Part shown: piece after piece, positions 35,062-47,365 of the stretch | How the letters are laid out: each line of letters begins with the position of its first letter | Position numbering within the stretch: position 1 is the stretch's first letter | DNA from: Callaeas wilsoni | Taxonomy: Eukaryota > Chordata > Aves > Passeriformes > Callaeidae | NCBI GenBank assembly: GCA_013398955.1 | Contig: VWPU01008491.1 | Coordinates: 94,261-158,260 of the forward strand | Direction of reading: 5' to 3' | Length of the DNA: 64,000 nt | Notes under the pieces: generated by a model | What the model was told of the DNA's origin: nothing | Seen by the model: the letters and a program-made list of their open reading frames with translations, nothing else | Databases searched by the model: none | Program-made: the position numbers and the translations under genes

Positions 35062-35400
35062 GTGGGCAAGGGGCCATGGCACCTGGCCTGTGGCAGCAGC
35101 ACCAGGGCAGGGATTGTCCCCTGTACTCAGCACTGCTGAGGCCACACCTCACAGCCTGGGGTCACTTTTGGGCCCCTCATGACAAGAAGGACATTGAGGG
35201 GCTGGAGCGTGTCCAGGGAAGGGAACGGAGCTAGGAAAGGGGCTGGAGCACCAGGAGCGGCTGAGGGAGCTGGGAAAGGGGCTCAGCCTGGGGAAAAGGA
35301 GGCTCAGGGGGACCTTGTGGCTCTGCACAACTCCCTGACAGGAGGGGACAGCCAGGGGGGTCGGGCTCTGCTCCCAGGGAACAGGGACAGGAGGAGATGA

Positions 35401-35846
35401 TGATGCCTTGGAGAGGCTGCCCTGGAGCAGAGGCTGGACAGAGTGAAAGGATAAAGGGCAGGGATTTATGGAAAGGCCTTCACAGGGTGCACCTTGGGCA
35501 GTGCAGGAGTCTCGCAGAGACTGCACCCAGGATGGACACAGCCACACGTTTTTGGGACAGATAGAAGTTCCGTCCATTTGCATATCAGAGGTTAATTGTC
35601 CAAATACAGCTTCAGGCAGTGCAGTCCCATTCTCCCAGTTTGCTCCCCCCCAACTCACTTTTGTTTCCATTTCTTGGGGCCTGGATTAGTGAGATGTCCT
35701 TGATTCTCAGGCCTAGAGAGGAATTGTGTCTGACCAAAATGGGAAAAGCAGTTGCTAACACTCTGTATGGAGCTCAGAGTTACACACTAAAGAACTGCAG
35801 GATTACAAATATATGAAAATAGAAAAGCTAAAATCCTAAGGCATCA
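35401..35846. mobile_element. Solo ERV LTR, copy B (446 bp), inserted in a CR1
   Basis: Same ends as copy A. The flanks are ATGA on both sides (35397-35400 and 35847-35850), a perfect 4-bp target duplication, and CR1 sequence continues on either side, so this insertion point is certain. In MINDY4 intron 5. Confidence 0.9.
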
Positions 35847-37209
35847 ATGAAATGGCCTCATGTTGTGCGAGGAGAGGTTTAGGTTGGATATTAGGGAAGA
35901 TTTCTTCACTGAAAGGCTGGTCAGGCATTGAGGAGGCTGCCCAGGGCAGTGGTGGGGTCACCACCCCTGGAAGTGCTCAGAAGATGTGTGCCTGTGGCAC
36001 TTGGGGACACAGTTTCGCGGTGAACACGGCAGTGCTGGGTTACTGGTTGGACTCGATGACCTTAGAGATCTTTTCCAGCCTAAACAATTCTATAATTCTA
36101 TGGTTCAACCAGGCAGATTTGGACATGCTGACACTTCCCAGTCTTTGGCAGTGAGAGCTGAAAAGGAGAAGCTGGGCTAGAAGGGGGGTGTCTCACAGCA
36201 CAGCACAGCACAGCACACCCCGTGCAGTGTGCTGCATCCTGTCTGTGCTCCATCCCTGAAACAGCTCCCTGCCCTCACTTTGCTGCTTTGGTCTCAGCAG
36301 GAGCAGGAGAGGGAGCCCTTTGCTAAGCAGAGGGAGTTCCTTTCCTGCTGGCAGAGGAGCAGGGTTCGTTCCTGCCAGGCAGCGTGAGCTGGAGCCTGCT
36401 GAGCTTGGAGCCCCTGGAAGCACCCATGGAATCCAGCAGGGCTCCTGACACTCCTGGAGCTGAGTGGAGGGAACAGAGGCTCCAAATAAACACCCACAAT
36501 CTAAGGCCTGCAGGACTTTTATTTCCCTTCAGCCAGTGTTTGAGAGCCCTGCAGATTTTGGCCAAAGTGATTGAGCATTTTAAAGAATGAAAAATTACAG
36601 TGTGGGGGGAGGTATTTGCCTGGAGCCTCTTCCATTCTCTGTTACCTGACATAAATTAATCTAAGTATGAAATGAGCAGATGAAAACCTCTGTAGGATTA
36701 ACCACAGCTGCATCTGCAATTCTGGTTTGTTTCCCATAGAAAACTAAAGATAAATCCTACTTTTCCTTCCATTTGCTTTACTTTTTCATTCTCTTTTCTC
36801 ACATGCCAAAAGTGCTGTTACAGCAAACAGGCTGCAGGCATCCCGTGCATACATGTGGGAAAAAACTGAAGTAAAACCACTGTCATGCTTTAAGAGAATA
36901 CCTGGCTATCAAAATATCCTGGGGAAATGCAGATGCACAGCATTTTGACTCACATCTTTTAATGAAAGAAATTACACGGATCAATGATGGTTCTTTATGT
37001 CATTATTGTGTTTTTTGCCAAGTCATGAAGGATTATTTAGTAAAAAAATATAACATGCTGTAGAGTTTGCATACCTACCCAGATTCTACAGGTGGGTTTT
37101 TTTTAGAATTTTTTTTTAATTGATCCAAGAGAAAAGCAATATATATGTGGCAGCACATCTTCATGTATCTTCAGCTGTAAGCAGACAGCAGCCAATTTAA
37201 TTTCTCAAT

Positions 37210-37475
37210 TCAGAGAATCTGAGATCACCAGGTTGGAAGGGACCTCAAGGATCACCTGGTCCAACCTTTCTTGGCAAAAGCACAGTCTAGACCAGGTGAC
37301 CCAGCACCCAGCCAAATCCTAAAAGTGCCCAGAGTTTGGGAATTCAGCACTTCCCTTGGGGATGATTCCAGTGGCTGATTGTTCTCTTGAAAAATTTTCC
37401 TCTTGTGTCCAATTGGAATATTCCCAGAAGTAATTGGTACCCATGACCCTTGTCTTTTCCATGTGATTCCTTGGA
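37210..37475 (-). mobile_element. CR1 3' fragment (minus)
   Basis: AGGTTGGAAGGGACCTCAAG, GATCACCTGGTCCAACC and AAAAATTTTCCTCTTGTGTC. A different CR1 subfamily from the CATGGCAGGG-type copies. In intron 5. Confidence 0.88.
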
Positions 37476-38039
37476 AAAAGGGAGTCTTCATCTTATTTGT
37501 AGCCAAGATTTAAATGCTGGGACATGGTGATGTTGTACAAGCAGTGCACACACATTTATACAGAAACATGTCAGTAATTCCTCCATGCTCCTTCACAGCA
37601 ATTTTATTTACCTTAACAAATTAAAAATGACATTTATGTCTCAGTGCCACTTCAGTGGAGAATTTGAAACTCCTTTCAGGTCATTTTGATGCTGCTGTTC
37701 ATGGTTCATCTTCAAAGGGGTATTCCCCTTTTTTTGTTGAGTCTCTATTCCTCTCAGTTGTGTGCATGGCCAAGTAAAATGAGGATTATTCACTACTTTT
37801 TTTTTAAAGATTTTTAAGGGAATAAAAGCTTAAATTTTAAAGTACTGAGTTCAGGATTCCACCTAAAAATTGCTGTGTCTGTAGTTTCTTAAGATCCATA
37901 GGAACTTGGGAGAGATGATGTTGAGGGAACATAACTCAGGTCACAGGTAGCAAAATGTTAAACACTTTCCTGAGTCTCTTATCCTGGGCAGAGCCTTGAA
38001 TGTCACCAAGGAAAGGTTCTCTGCGTCCTTTAATATCTT

Positions 38040-38103
38040 GAGGTGGAGTTGGGCCAGGTGACCTCCAGAGGTCCCTTCCCACCTAAATCATTGTGTGATT
38101 CGC
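38040..38103 (+). mobile_element. CR1 tail fragment
   Basis: GGCCAGGTGACCTCCAGAGG then TCCCTTCCCACCTAAATCAT and TGTGTGATTC. Confidence 0.8.
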
Positions 38104-38739
38104 CTTAGTGCTGACTCTCCTACTGGAGGGGAATATTTGTCATTAACCTGAGCACACAGAATAGAGAATGAGTGGAACGGAAGTGATGATCTTTAAAAAT
38201 TGTAAAAAAAATAAATGGGTGTTGAAGTTGGTGCCTGTCCTTGCATTAAAGACTTTCTGTTGCTTTTCCAGAAAAAACCACGATGAATAATGACTTTTTT
38301 GGGAAGGTTACATGGGGTTAGAAGGTCAAGATTTCCCCATTTCGCAGCTTGAGCAAACAAAATTGAGGAAAGGCAAGAAAAACCCTCTTCAGAACAGTTG
38401 AGAAACAGTTCTTTTGTCTTGGCTACAGAGACGTGTTGCAGTTGTTGCTCCTGCAGCCCCTGAAGTGTTTTCCTAGTTTTCCATATTCCTTAAGTTTGTC
38501 AGTGCAAAGTGTGGTGGAGCTGTGGAAACCCTCCAGCTGTCACCTGAATAAATAATTTCTGGATGAGTAAATCCGAGCTGGCAGTTCTGCAGTGTGGTGG
38601 AACCACCTTTTGCTGAGTTAGATGGGCACATTTGGTCTGTACAGCTCTGTTGGGGAAGATGAAACAGGAAAGCCTTATAAATATGATTGCCTGGCAAAAG
38701 ATGCTGAGAATAGAGAAACTATAAGTGAGATTGAAATGA

Positions 38740-39156
38740 ACGCAAGCTTTGAGATACCAAGCCTTAGTTACTGAACACCTGGAAAACAATGGGATGGCCG
38801 GCAGAAGGTAATCCCCTCTCTGTTGAACAATACCCTCTGCCTGCTGACAGCTCCAAGGGTCAGAGCAGACCCTGCTAGCTTGGCAGCAGGGGTCCAAAGA
38901 GGAGTTTCTGGAGTTTAAAATGTAATGCAGCATGGTAATGTAACAATTCTTATAGGCTGTATGTAAATGCTATAGGATTTGTATCTTGTACTAGATTGGT
39001 TAATGGAAATTAGAATATTCAACACAGAAGAAGATTTATTGTATTGTAAACGAGTACCTCCCTCTCTTTTACTACTGCTTCCTCTCTTTTTACTACTTCT
39101 ACTACTTCTACTACTTCTCCTACTTCTTCTTGCCCTTAGTCTCTCTTGCACTTACC
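38740..39156 (+). mobile_element. Possible ERV LTR/U3-derived sequence next to the 39157 LTR
   Basis: AT-rich sequence with CTTATAGGCTGTATG, GATTTGTATCTTGTACTAG and TTTATTGTATTGTAAACG looks like an avian ERV U3/R region, followed by a TACTACTTC-rich pyrimidine stretch (about 39069-39130). Identification is by impression only and the boundaries are guesses. Confidence 0.35.
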
Positions 39157-39715
39157 TGCGGGAGTAAATGGACTACGCACGATCCAATATGAATCCAGCA
39201 GAAGCCCCTTTATTCCGCTCAAACAGCCTTATTATACACTGTGCTCCCCCTGTCCGGGCGTCCACACCTTACATGATTGGCAAAGCAATATACACACATA
39301 AAACATGGAATGATTTAATTGGATCTCTCGCTCTGTTCGCCCGGCTGCCATGCACCTATTCACACAAATCATCAGACAGTTTTCTATCTTTTGTTTATGT
39401 TTTTTCTTCAGCTGCTGTCCCTGTCCTTGAAGCATCAGCATTCTCTCGCTGTGTATGTTTTCTACGTGCTCTGTTCACTTGTCCGTATGGCTGGTGCACC
39501 ATGTGTCCATTTTCTTGCAAAAACTCTGTTTCCACACTTACCTTTGCTTCTCTTGCTCTCTTACTTCTCTGGCCTGCCTCGAGCTGCAGCTGGCAGCTCC
39601 AAGCAGGGCCCCTCCATCCACGCCCTTCGTAATAAACTCCATGCTCTAAGACCTAACCTCAGAGATCTCTCATCTGTAGCTGTCCCGACCGTCCAAACCA
39701 TCAGAACTTCCTACA
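39157..39715 (-). mobile_element. Probable ERV LTR (minus strand), about 560 bp
   Basis: Read on the minus strand it begins TGTAGGAAGTTCTGATGG, has a TATA-like GTATAATAAGGC, then GCGGAATAAAGGGGCTTC (AATAAA polyadenylation signal shortly after, as in avian ERV LTRs with a short R), and ends CCATTTACTCCCGCA. TG...CA ends and signal order fit an LTR. I see no clear target duplication, so it may be nested in or joined to the neighbouring element. In MINDY4 intron 5. Frames of up to 154 aa here are not genes. Confidence 0.6.
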
Positions 39716-41319
39716 CAGCTCCGTTTCTCTTCTGGTGGTTAAGAAGAAGAACACGTGATACTTGAAATTCTGGTTTTCACTTATAAAGCCAACCAACTTC
39801 CTTCTCCCAGTTCCAAGAAAAACAGCATAAAATTAGAATCAGAGCACTGAAATCAGAAAAAAAGGGTAAAACTGGACCAAGGGAACAAAAGGACTTTGCA
39901 ATCAGGACCTGAAATTAAGGATATTTCCTAGGAACTCAAAGGGAATGGCTCAGAATCAGAAAGGAGTGAAGAATGGGGAGTATCGTGATCCAGAACAAAG
40001 CTTTCCTGCTGCCGTTAGCGAGCAGAGGGATGCAGCAGGGACTCCCATTGTGCAGAGGCAGAGGTGTGTGCAGCTCCAGGATAACTGATCCCGCACTCGT
40101 CCTTCCGCCGTGAGCAATCCCCTGCACTGCCCGGCCCTGACTGTGCCAGCCTTACCCCCAGGGCTGGCTGCAGCCTGGCTCTGCTGCTGCTTCCCTGCCC
40201 GTGCACAGGGATATTCCAGGCACCAGGGGCTGCGTTATGGCTCTGGAGCTTGGCTTCAGGTGCCTTTTCCACCCCAAAGCCAAGCCGCTCCCATGCGCTT
40301 CAGCTTCACCAGCAGGAAGGTGCCCGTGAGCTCAGGGCCAGGGTTTCTCTTCCTGCCATAGGCTCTCGGCTGAGTTCACCTCAGCTGGGCACTGTTTAGT
40401 GCTTCCCATTCCCAAAATATCCCTCGCTGTTTGGTGAAAAGCCTTTTTTCTAGCAGTGCCCCTGCATTCTCATGCGGATAGGGTTGGGTTAGGGAATTGC
40501 CATAGACACCGAGTGGAACATTACTCATAATCTTAGAAATTACAGATGGAAAAGCACTTTTAAGGTCCTTTCTTTCTGTGGCAGATTAATCATTGCTATA
40601 AATATTTATATTTGCTGTAATGCTTTTTCCAGGTTTTGTCTGGTCCAGTCTTAAATGACTCAAGTGACACCTCTCCCCTGATAATACATTCCACTTTCTA
40701 GCAGTTCTTATTATAAGGAATTTTTTTTGTTGTATTCACCTTCCATTTCCTATTTTTTGCCCTGTTATCCATAGCTGAAGTTGATTTTTGGCTGGTATTT
40801 CTGTTCCTTGCTACATATTCACCTCTGTTAAAATACTCTAAATATTTTTCATGTTCCTTCAGGCATTTTTTGTCTAAGCTTGTACTGTCTGCTAAATATT
40901 TTTATCTTTCCTGCTCTGAACTTTTGCTATTGTTTTTCTGTTACGTTTTACTGATTTTTTTATATTTCCTCCATGTATTTAAGGGTTTCTCTAACACTGT
41001 CACACTGTGACTCTCACAGATAACAGGGCAAGAGCTGTCACCTTCTGCTCCTGGGCTGGTCCTCAGCATTATAAAATCACAGTACAGGTGAACCCATCGT
41101 GTTAGTGAAAATTCTGCTTTTTCTCTTTCATATGTTCCAAAAAAAAGGCCCTGAAAACTTCTTTATAGAAATAAGAAACCCCTAGAGGAAAAAAATACAG
41201 AACTTTAAAGAAATCCCTTAAATCCTTTAAAAAAATATTCAGGGTTGTTTATTTGTTTTGGTTTTTTATTCTTTTAGCTATCTGACACTTTCAAAATATT
41301 ATTGTATAAAGATTACGAT

Positions 41320-41362
41320 GACCATAACGCTTTCAAAATAATATTTTGAAAGTGTTACGGTC
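41320..41362. repeat. Long inverted repeat (palindrome), 20-bp arms
   Basis: Arms GACCATAACGCTTTCAAAAT and ATTTTGAAAGTGTTACGGTC surround a 3-base centre, with two mismatches in 20. A further copy of part of one arm (CACTTTCAAAATATTATTG) lies 20-35 bp to the left. In MINDY4 intron 5. Confidence 0.9.
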
Positions 41363-43021
41363 CTTAAAGGATTGATATTCATGCTCTCTGTTATTAACGG
41401 GAATAAAAAAGCTTATTTTCCATGTGAGCACTGAGCCAATACCTGTCAATTTTAAATGGCTGAGTGCCTAAAACTGCCAAGATCCTCTCCTATCTTTTTA
41501 TCCTGCATCATCCCCAGCCACAATCTGTGCTGATCTGCATGAGGAGATTGGCAGAGAACATTGGCCATGAGTTCCTGAGCAAGTCCCGAGCAGGGTTTGG
41601 TGTTCCCTCAGTCAGTGTAAGCAGCAAAGCAGAGCACAAGCAGCCCGGGAGGTTTCTGGACTGCTCTGATGATAATTTCTTGACACACTGAAACAGGAAA
41701 ATTCAATGCCTGTTGAAGGTTAATATGTGAATGTCTCATTCCATAAGGAATACTAATCAACATTCCAGTTTTAGTGCTGTTTTATTTAAATAAAACTGAA
41801 TTTCCAACTCAAAGGAAAATAGTTCCAGCGAAGTTATGTAATGTACATTATTTACCCAGCAGTTTTGGTTGGCTTCAGTCACCCCTACTGCGCATTTTGG
41901 TGTAAAAGTAGGTTTTCTAGGAATATTCTGTATTGTTTGCCTGGTGGGCTGTAACATTTCAGTGTTACCTACAAAATCGCTGTGTAGGATGGGATGGCTT
42001 TGTCTAAAATAATACCTGGCAATTTGGTGAGTAATAAAGTTTTGATCCTAGGAGGTGTTGAGCAGTTCCTGAAGGTCCTCACCACCTGGATAGCCTGTTC
42101 TGTGGAAGGAGGTCCGAGCTCCCCTGGCCGTGTCGTTTGTGACTTGATCTTGTTTAAAACCAGCCAGAAACCTCTGGATTATTCCAGGATTGTCAGTGTG
42201 TGTGTCAGCAATGCCTGAGGAATCAATTCAGTTTTTCCCACTGTGAGAGGAAGAGGGTGCATTGGGCCGGGGTGGCATTTCTAGGAAGCAGGAGTTGAGT
42301 CAGAGTGCGGCGTTCCGGACGAAGGAGCGGAAAGGAGCGCGGGGCCGGAGCAGCCCAGGAGTAAATTGCGTTGGCACATTTCCTTCCACCTTTGTCTGGG
42401 ATCTCGGCGTTGTCCTTCAGCCACACTCTGCATCATCTCCAGCTTCCCCCAGTGCTTTGGAGTGGTTTTGGAGGCAGGAAACACGGTGAGAACAGTGCAG
42501 CCACACCTTCCTGGAGCGAGGAACCAAGCCCTCCTGGAGGGGTTCTGATCCCTTACTCCAGGGAGTAAGTCTGGATTTGACTCTTACAACTGTCAGCAGA
42601 GTTTTGTCTGTCAAACAAAACGGGCTCTTCCGTGGGGAATATGGATTTAACTCGCCCATGGATGAAAAGAAAGATTGTGGTTGCCAGATCAGGAGAGAAA
42701 ACCTTCAAGTGCCTGGAGTTGCGTAACACCTTTTATAACATAATGCTTGGACCGGAAAAAAGGGCCTAAAATAAAAGTTGTAAACTATTGTGACTTTTGT
42801 GTGGTGCCAATGGATTTATGGCAGCAGCGCCCGTGGCGTAACATCTGTGGGGCTGCCATTTGCCCTTTTAGTATTTTTCCAGCACTCCATAGGAAGAGGC
42901 ACTTTGCAATTACTGGAAATGACAAATGGCTTCTGTATCATTTCTTTATTTTTGGAAAGGAGGTAAATCTGGAGAGGCCCAGCCCTTTGCCTGAAATGCA
43001 GTCAGCCAGTTGAGAATTTGC

Positions 43022-43075
43022 ATTAGGTGATCATTGAGGCGCCTCCCAACTCAAACTATTCCATGACTCTGTGGA
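43022..43075 (+). mobile_element. CR1 tail fragment, very short
   Basis: CAACTCAAACTATTCCATGA then CTCTGTGG resembles a diverged CR1 3' end. Confidence 0.65.
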
Positions 43076-45254
43076 ATTACTTGCTCCTTAAAAAAACCCA
43101 GTTGTGTGCAGGTAGCACACGGAACTTTTTTTACCCCCATTTATCCTTCAGATTACTCTACCAGGAGGTAAAATCTCTGTGAGCTCACCAGTAACCTGTT
43201 TTTTGAATTCACCTTTTTTTATAATACGATGAGATAAGAGAATACCCCATCCTCAGTGTGAGCGTTTATTGTCCAATTTAGCAGTTGATAGTAGGTTTCA
43301 GGAAGATCATTTATAGTGATGTCAGATTACATACTTATACCTGTCAGATTACAGTGGTTTGAATAGTTAAAAATCTGAGGTTTCTGTCAGGAAATTGAAG
43401 ACTATGAATATTCCACATCCTTAAAAATTAAATGGCCTAAGAGTTGAAGGCCCAAACCACACAGAGTGGGTACTTGATGGGTGGTGAGCAGAGCAGAGGG
43501 TTGGATTCGCCTCCACTGATGTGAATTGATTGTCAAAATGTGGGAACCCTTTTCTGTGCTTTATGTAGTGTCTTGTAGACGCTGTGCATTTTTATTTAAT
43601 AGAATTTTATCTCCCTTTTTTAAAATTTTACTGCTTCTTGTTCAGTTTGCTGGCAGCAGTTTTGAGTTGCTGAACATAATGGTGAGTTCACACAGGTGGT
43701 ACTGAGCTCCTTGGAAATTCCACTGTGAGGGTGTCACACTCCAAAATCTCTGGTGGAGAAAACAGTAGGAACAAAGCAGCTCCACTTTTATTATAATTCT
43801 GATTTTGTAGCTGGAGATAAATATTCATTCATAGCCTGTGGATGAACTTTGTGTTCAGGTGAGCCCAACTCATCAGGCACTTCATCTTGTAGCTCAACCT
43901 GTGATTATAATAATCCTCTTTTTATATACAAACCTTCTCAACAAGGAATTCAAATTGTCACAGTTAGTAAAATCTAGCAGGACAAATGCATATTCATGTG
44001 TGAGAATCTATTTCTATTAGAAATGACCACTTCTATTAGAAATAACCCTTTCAATGACAAGTTTCTCATTTACCTATTTTATACCTGTCAGTGTTCACAA
44101 ATCTATCTGTCATCTGTTCACCAGTTAACTTTTCGTATATTGCAAATCTGCAAATCAAATCACATGCAGGTCTTCAATGGAAAGGAAATTTGGGGAAATT
44201 AGGTGTGTGAGCCTCTGTTACTTTTGTCAGGCAGACTTGCCAACACCATAGAATTTGTATTAAATCCTCATGACAAGGCATTTTCCCATAGAAGAATGTT
44301 GCATAGATTGGCATCGTGTCCTTTGCATCTTTACAATTGCTTTTAATAATTCTGGGTTTATAATTGTGCCCCAAAGCAGTGACAAGCTGCACCACATAAA
44401 AAGGCCTTTTTTACCCTTTTGCAAACGAGGTTATTTTCTAAGTACCTACTCTGCAGATTTTACTCACTATTCCAAGAACATTGGATTTGTCTGCCTGTTC
44501 TCCATCCAGTAGAAAAGCTGTTGTAATCTGGCAATGAAAATGAGTTTTACCGCCACAGTCACCTTAAAGCCACTGATGTTTAATTGTTAATCCCCTTTGT
44601 TTATTTGACCTTTGTGAGTGTTGGTGTAAATAGGAAACGGTGGAATGCACATCCATTATTGTGCCAAGGAGCTCCCTCTCGGCGAGTTCAGCTCTTCTCT
44701 GTAAATCCATTTTCCTACAATGCTTGGAGGCCAGAGAGGAATGTTCAAATATTTAGAGAAAGTAGTGTATAGTATGTTTAGAATGAAACATATTTTCTTC
44801 CTATCCCCCTTTCCTGCCGTGATGGATGACTTCCCCCTTCCCTAACTATTCCAACCCAATGGTTTTACGCCGACAATAATTTTTCCTGGAACAGCAGCCC
44901 TCTGCTGAAATGGAAATTGCAATAAATGTCCTGGCTGTTTTGAGAAACACGAATTCCCCTCAAGGAGGGGAACCTCCACCTGCAAAAATGCCCCACTTAA
45001 GCAGAAAACACCCAACATTAATCTCGGATGTCAGCATTTTCCTCAGCTTGATGGGAATTCTCAGCCTTGAGAATTCAGAGCACTTTGCATCCCGGGCTTG
45101 GCTCTTCCTGGAATGGGTGTAGAACCAACATCTTTTAGACTTTTCCAGAGGGAATTAGCACTACAAAAACTGGTGCCAAGTGAGCTGTATGTGAATTGTA
45201 CCACTACTGGCTGTATTTTCATTTATAAATGGAAACTGTAGTGCTGCATTAAGT

Positions 45255-45372
45255 GTCAGAATCACAGAGTGGTTTTGTTGGAAAGGACCTTAAAGATCGT
45301 CCTGCCATGGGCAGGGACACCTCCCACGAAACCAGCTTCCTCCAAGCCCTGTCCAACCTGGCCTTGGAAGGT
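45255..45372 (-). mobile_element. CR1 tail fragment (minus)
   Basis: AGAATCACAGAGTGGTTTTG, CCTGCCATGGGCAGGGACAC and AAGCCCTGTCCAACCTGGCC, with a short internal deletion. Confidence 0.92.
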
Positions 45373-46802
45373 GTTAAAAACTCCTGCAAAATTAGATAGA
45401 AATGGGTTGGCTGGGAAGAAACACTAGAAAAGAAGAGAGAATAGTGTGCAATCTCAGGCAAAACAAAAATGTGGCTTTTAGTTGTGCCTGAGTGACATGA
45501 CTTGGCTGAAGAACATTTTATTGGTGAATTTATTGCCATTAAGACCCTTTCGTTGACCAGGAGAGAGTAAAATAGTAGCAAGCAGCTTTGGGAAGGGAAT
45601 CTCAGCTGAAACTGATGTGAGGAAACACCAAGGGGAGATCTGACTGTGTTGTAAAATTTACCACAATCAACTCTATTAAATTCTATGTCACATAAAAATA
45701 CTGTAATATTCAGTGGGAGCTCCGTGCTGCTTATGCCACTATAGAAATTTGCTCTCAGTCCTCTCATTTTTTATTGACCTGCTGGGCCTCCCATTTATTT
45801 TTACCTGAATTTCCTAGAATGTGGGTGATTCATTTCCATTCTGTCTGTCCCGAATTGGGGCCACCCACATTTCATTGCTTCAACCCTTTAACTTATTTAT
45901 AGATAAAAAGAGAAGTGTTTCTGTTCTTACAGTATGAAATACTATCAGTGAGAAAGCTGCCAAAATGCCTTTAAACTGGGCAAATCCTGAGTGCGATATG
46001 TCTGTGTTCTGGTTTTATTATTTCATACTCTGAAAAGGAAATTAAGCTCATGGAAAGTATGTGACATGACAGCAGTTGTTGCTGTAATATCGTGCATACA
46101 AAGAATGTTGCTGAGGAAATTATTCCATACTATTTTTGAAAGGATTGTCAGTGCAATACCTTTTTTTCCAAAGCAAAAGCCAATGATACAGTATTGCTTT
46201 TTTTGGGGAAAAAGAAAAAAAGGAAGTCCATTTTTGCCATTTTTAGAAATGGTTGTTCAAAACTTTTCCTCGATTCTGAATTTGTTTTGGTGTGAATTCA
46301 ACAGGAAGAATAAAACCCATCTCGTCTCCAAAAATCTAACATTTTATTTCAGCTCTGATTTCACAGCCAAGTTTAAATGCTTAGTTCTTTTGGCAGTTAT
46401 TCGTATGAATTTTAACCTTTTACTTGTGTAATATACAATTAAATCACAAGAGGAGCTGAACAACTGATCCCTCTTAATGGATTAAAAATACACCCTGGTA
46501 AAGGAGCCAGTCTAAGACCTATTCCCACTTTGATTATTTGGATATTTCAAGTGGTTTAATGACTAATTTGAATCTTATCCTGATCTCTGTCAGGGGATGT
46601 AAATTTTATTTTATGACCTGATCTGTCGTATCACACAAGTGAAATGAAATTGGTGCTGAAACAGGACTGAAATCCCAAATCAAACACAGGCTATTGCTCT
46701 GCCCTGGCTGCTTTTCCTGATGAACTCCTGGAGTGCAGCTTTCTTCCATTGAAAAAGACTTTTCTCTAAGACCATTTACTTCTTATACCATGTATTTACT
46801 TT

Positions 46803-46856
46803 TTATTTATATATATATATTTTTTTATATATATGTATGCACACACAGACGTAAAA
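46803..46856 (+). repeat. AT-rich / (TA)n then CACACA low-complexity
   Basis: TATATATATATTTTTTTATATATATG then CACACACAG, about 110 bp before exon 6 of MINDY4. Confidence 0.9.
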
Positions 46857-46965
46857 GTTACATCCTTGTGTGAGTATGCTCCCTATTTCTTACTGTTTAT
46901 TCACACACCTTTTCTCATTTAAAACAAACACTTAATCATTCATTTCTTGGTTAATTTTCATGTAG

Positions 46966-47024
46966 GAAGTCTCCAACATCCAGTGGCTATAAAGAAGACC
47001 AGACGAAAGAAGTCCTAGAATTGG
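46966..47024 (+). CDS. MINDY4: MINDY4 exon 6, residues 355-375 (short linker exon)
   Basis: A 59-nt exon, acceptor TTTCATGTAG and donor TTGG|GTAAGT (a full consensus donor). It completes the split Arg and encodes KSPTSSGYKEDQTKEVLEL, leaving in phase 1. It sits 13.6 kb from exon 5. The phases fit exactly on both sides, but the sequence is short and variable, so additional phase-2-symmetric exons could exist in the long intron. Confidence 0.85.
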
Positions 47025-47365
47025 GTAAGTTATGTCAGGTTTCAGTTTGGCTTTTGCCATCTTTTGTATTGTTCAGAGCAGCCGTGGCCAAATAAATACA
47101 GGAGTGGCTTCTTTTGTAACTCTTAGTTGATTTAGAGCAATTGCATTTGCTATAAACATCTAGGTTTGACAAAGAAATCATTAAGAAATAATCAAACAAA
47201 GGCTGGCTCATGTGTTTTTATTTGCCCTTTCTGGCTAAAACTGTATTTTCCTTTTTATAAAGACAGTAAGTGTTAATTTTCATGTTGATGACGCCCTGGC
47301 ACTGAGCCTGCTGGGGGAAACATTTCTTTCCATCCAACACATTCTGTGATTTTCTTTTCTTTCAG
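47025..47365 (+). other. MINDY4: MINDY4 intron 6
   Basis: 341 bp, unique; GTAAGT to TTTCAG. Confidence 0.92.

Larger units (their letters stand above)
34215..36108 (+). mobile_element. CR1 LINE 3' part, split by two LTR insertions
   Basis: CR1 segments at 34215-34363 (GGAAGAGTGGCTGGAAAGCT), 35062-35400 (CTCATGACAAGAAGGACATT, GGCTGGAGCGTGTCCAGGG) and 35847-36108 (GGTTTAGGTTGGATATTAGG, then GGTTGGACTCGATGACC and the tail ATTCTATAATTCTATGG) join into one collinear + strand CR1 of about 750 bp. The breaks are filled by the LTRs at 34364-35061 and 35401-35846. Confidence 0.9.
33362..46965 (+). other. MINDY4: MINDY4 intron 5, repeat-rich, 13.6 kb
   Basis: Holds the nested CR1/LTR complex (34215-36108), the LTR pair near 38740-39715, several CR1 fragments and the palindrome at 41320. 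Between these (for example 39716-41319, 41363-43021 and 43076-45254) I see only unique sequence. Additional small exons of the variable linker cannot be excluded. Confidence 0.8.

Noticed and set aside
35149..35670. 173-aa minus-strand frame
   Set aside because: It runs across the junction of CR1 and solo LTR copy B; similar frames recur at the other two LTR copies, so it is repeat sequence.
36193..36220. CACAGCACAG repeats considered as a CRISPR-like or regulatory array
   Set aside because: A short simple repeat next to CR1 in a vertebrate genome; no spacers.
39168..39765. Frames of 148-154 aa near 39.2-39.7 kb
   Set aside because: They lie inside an LTR-like element and run opposite to its inferred direction; no similarity to a known protein.
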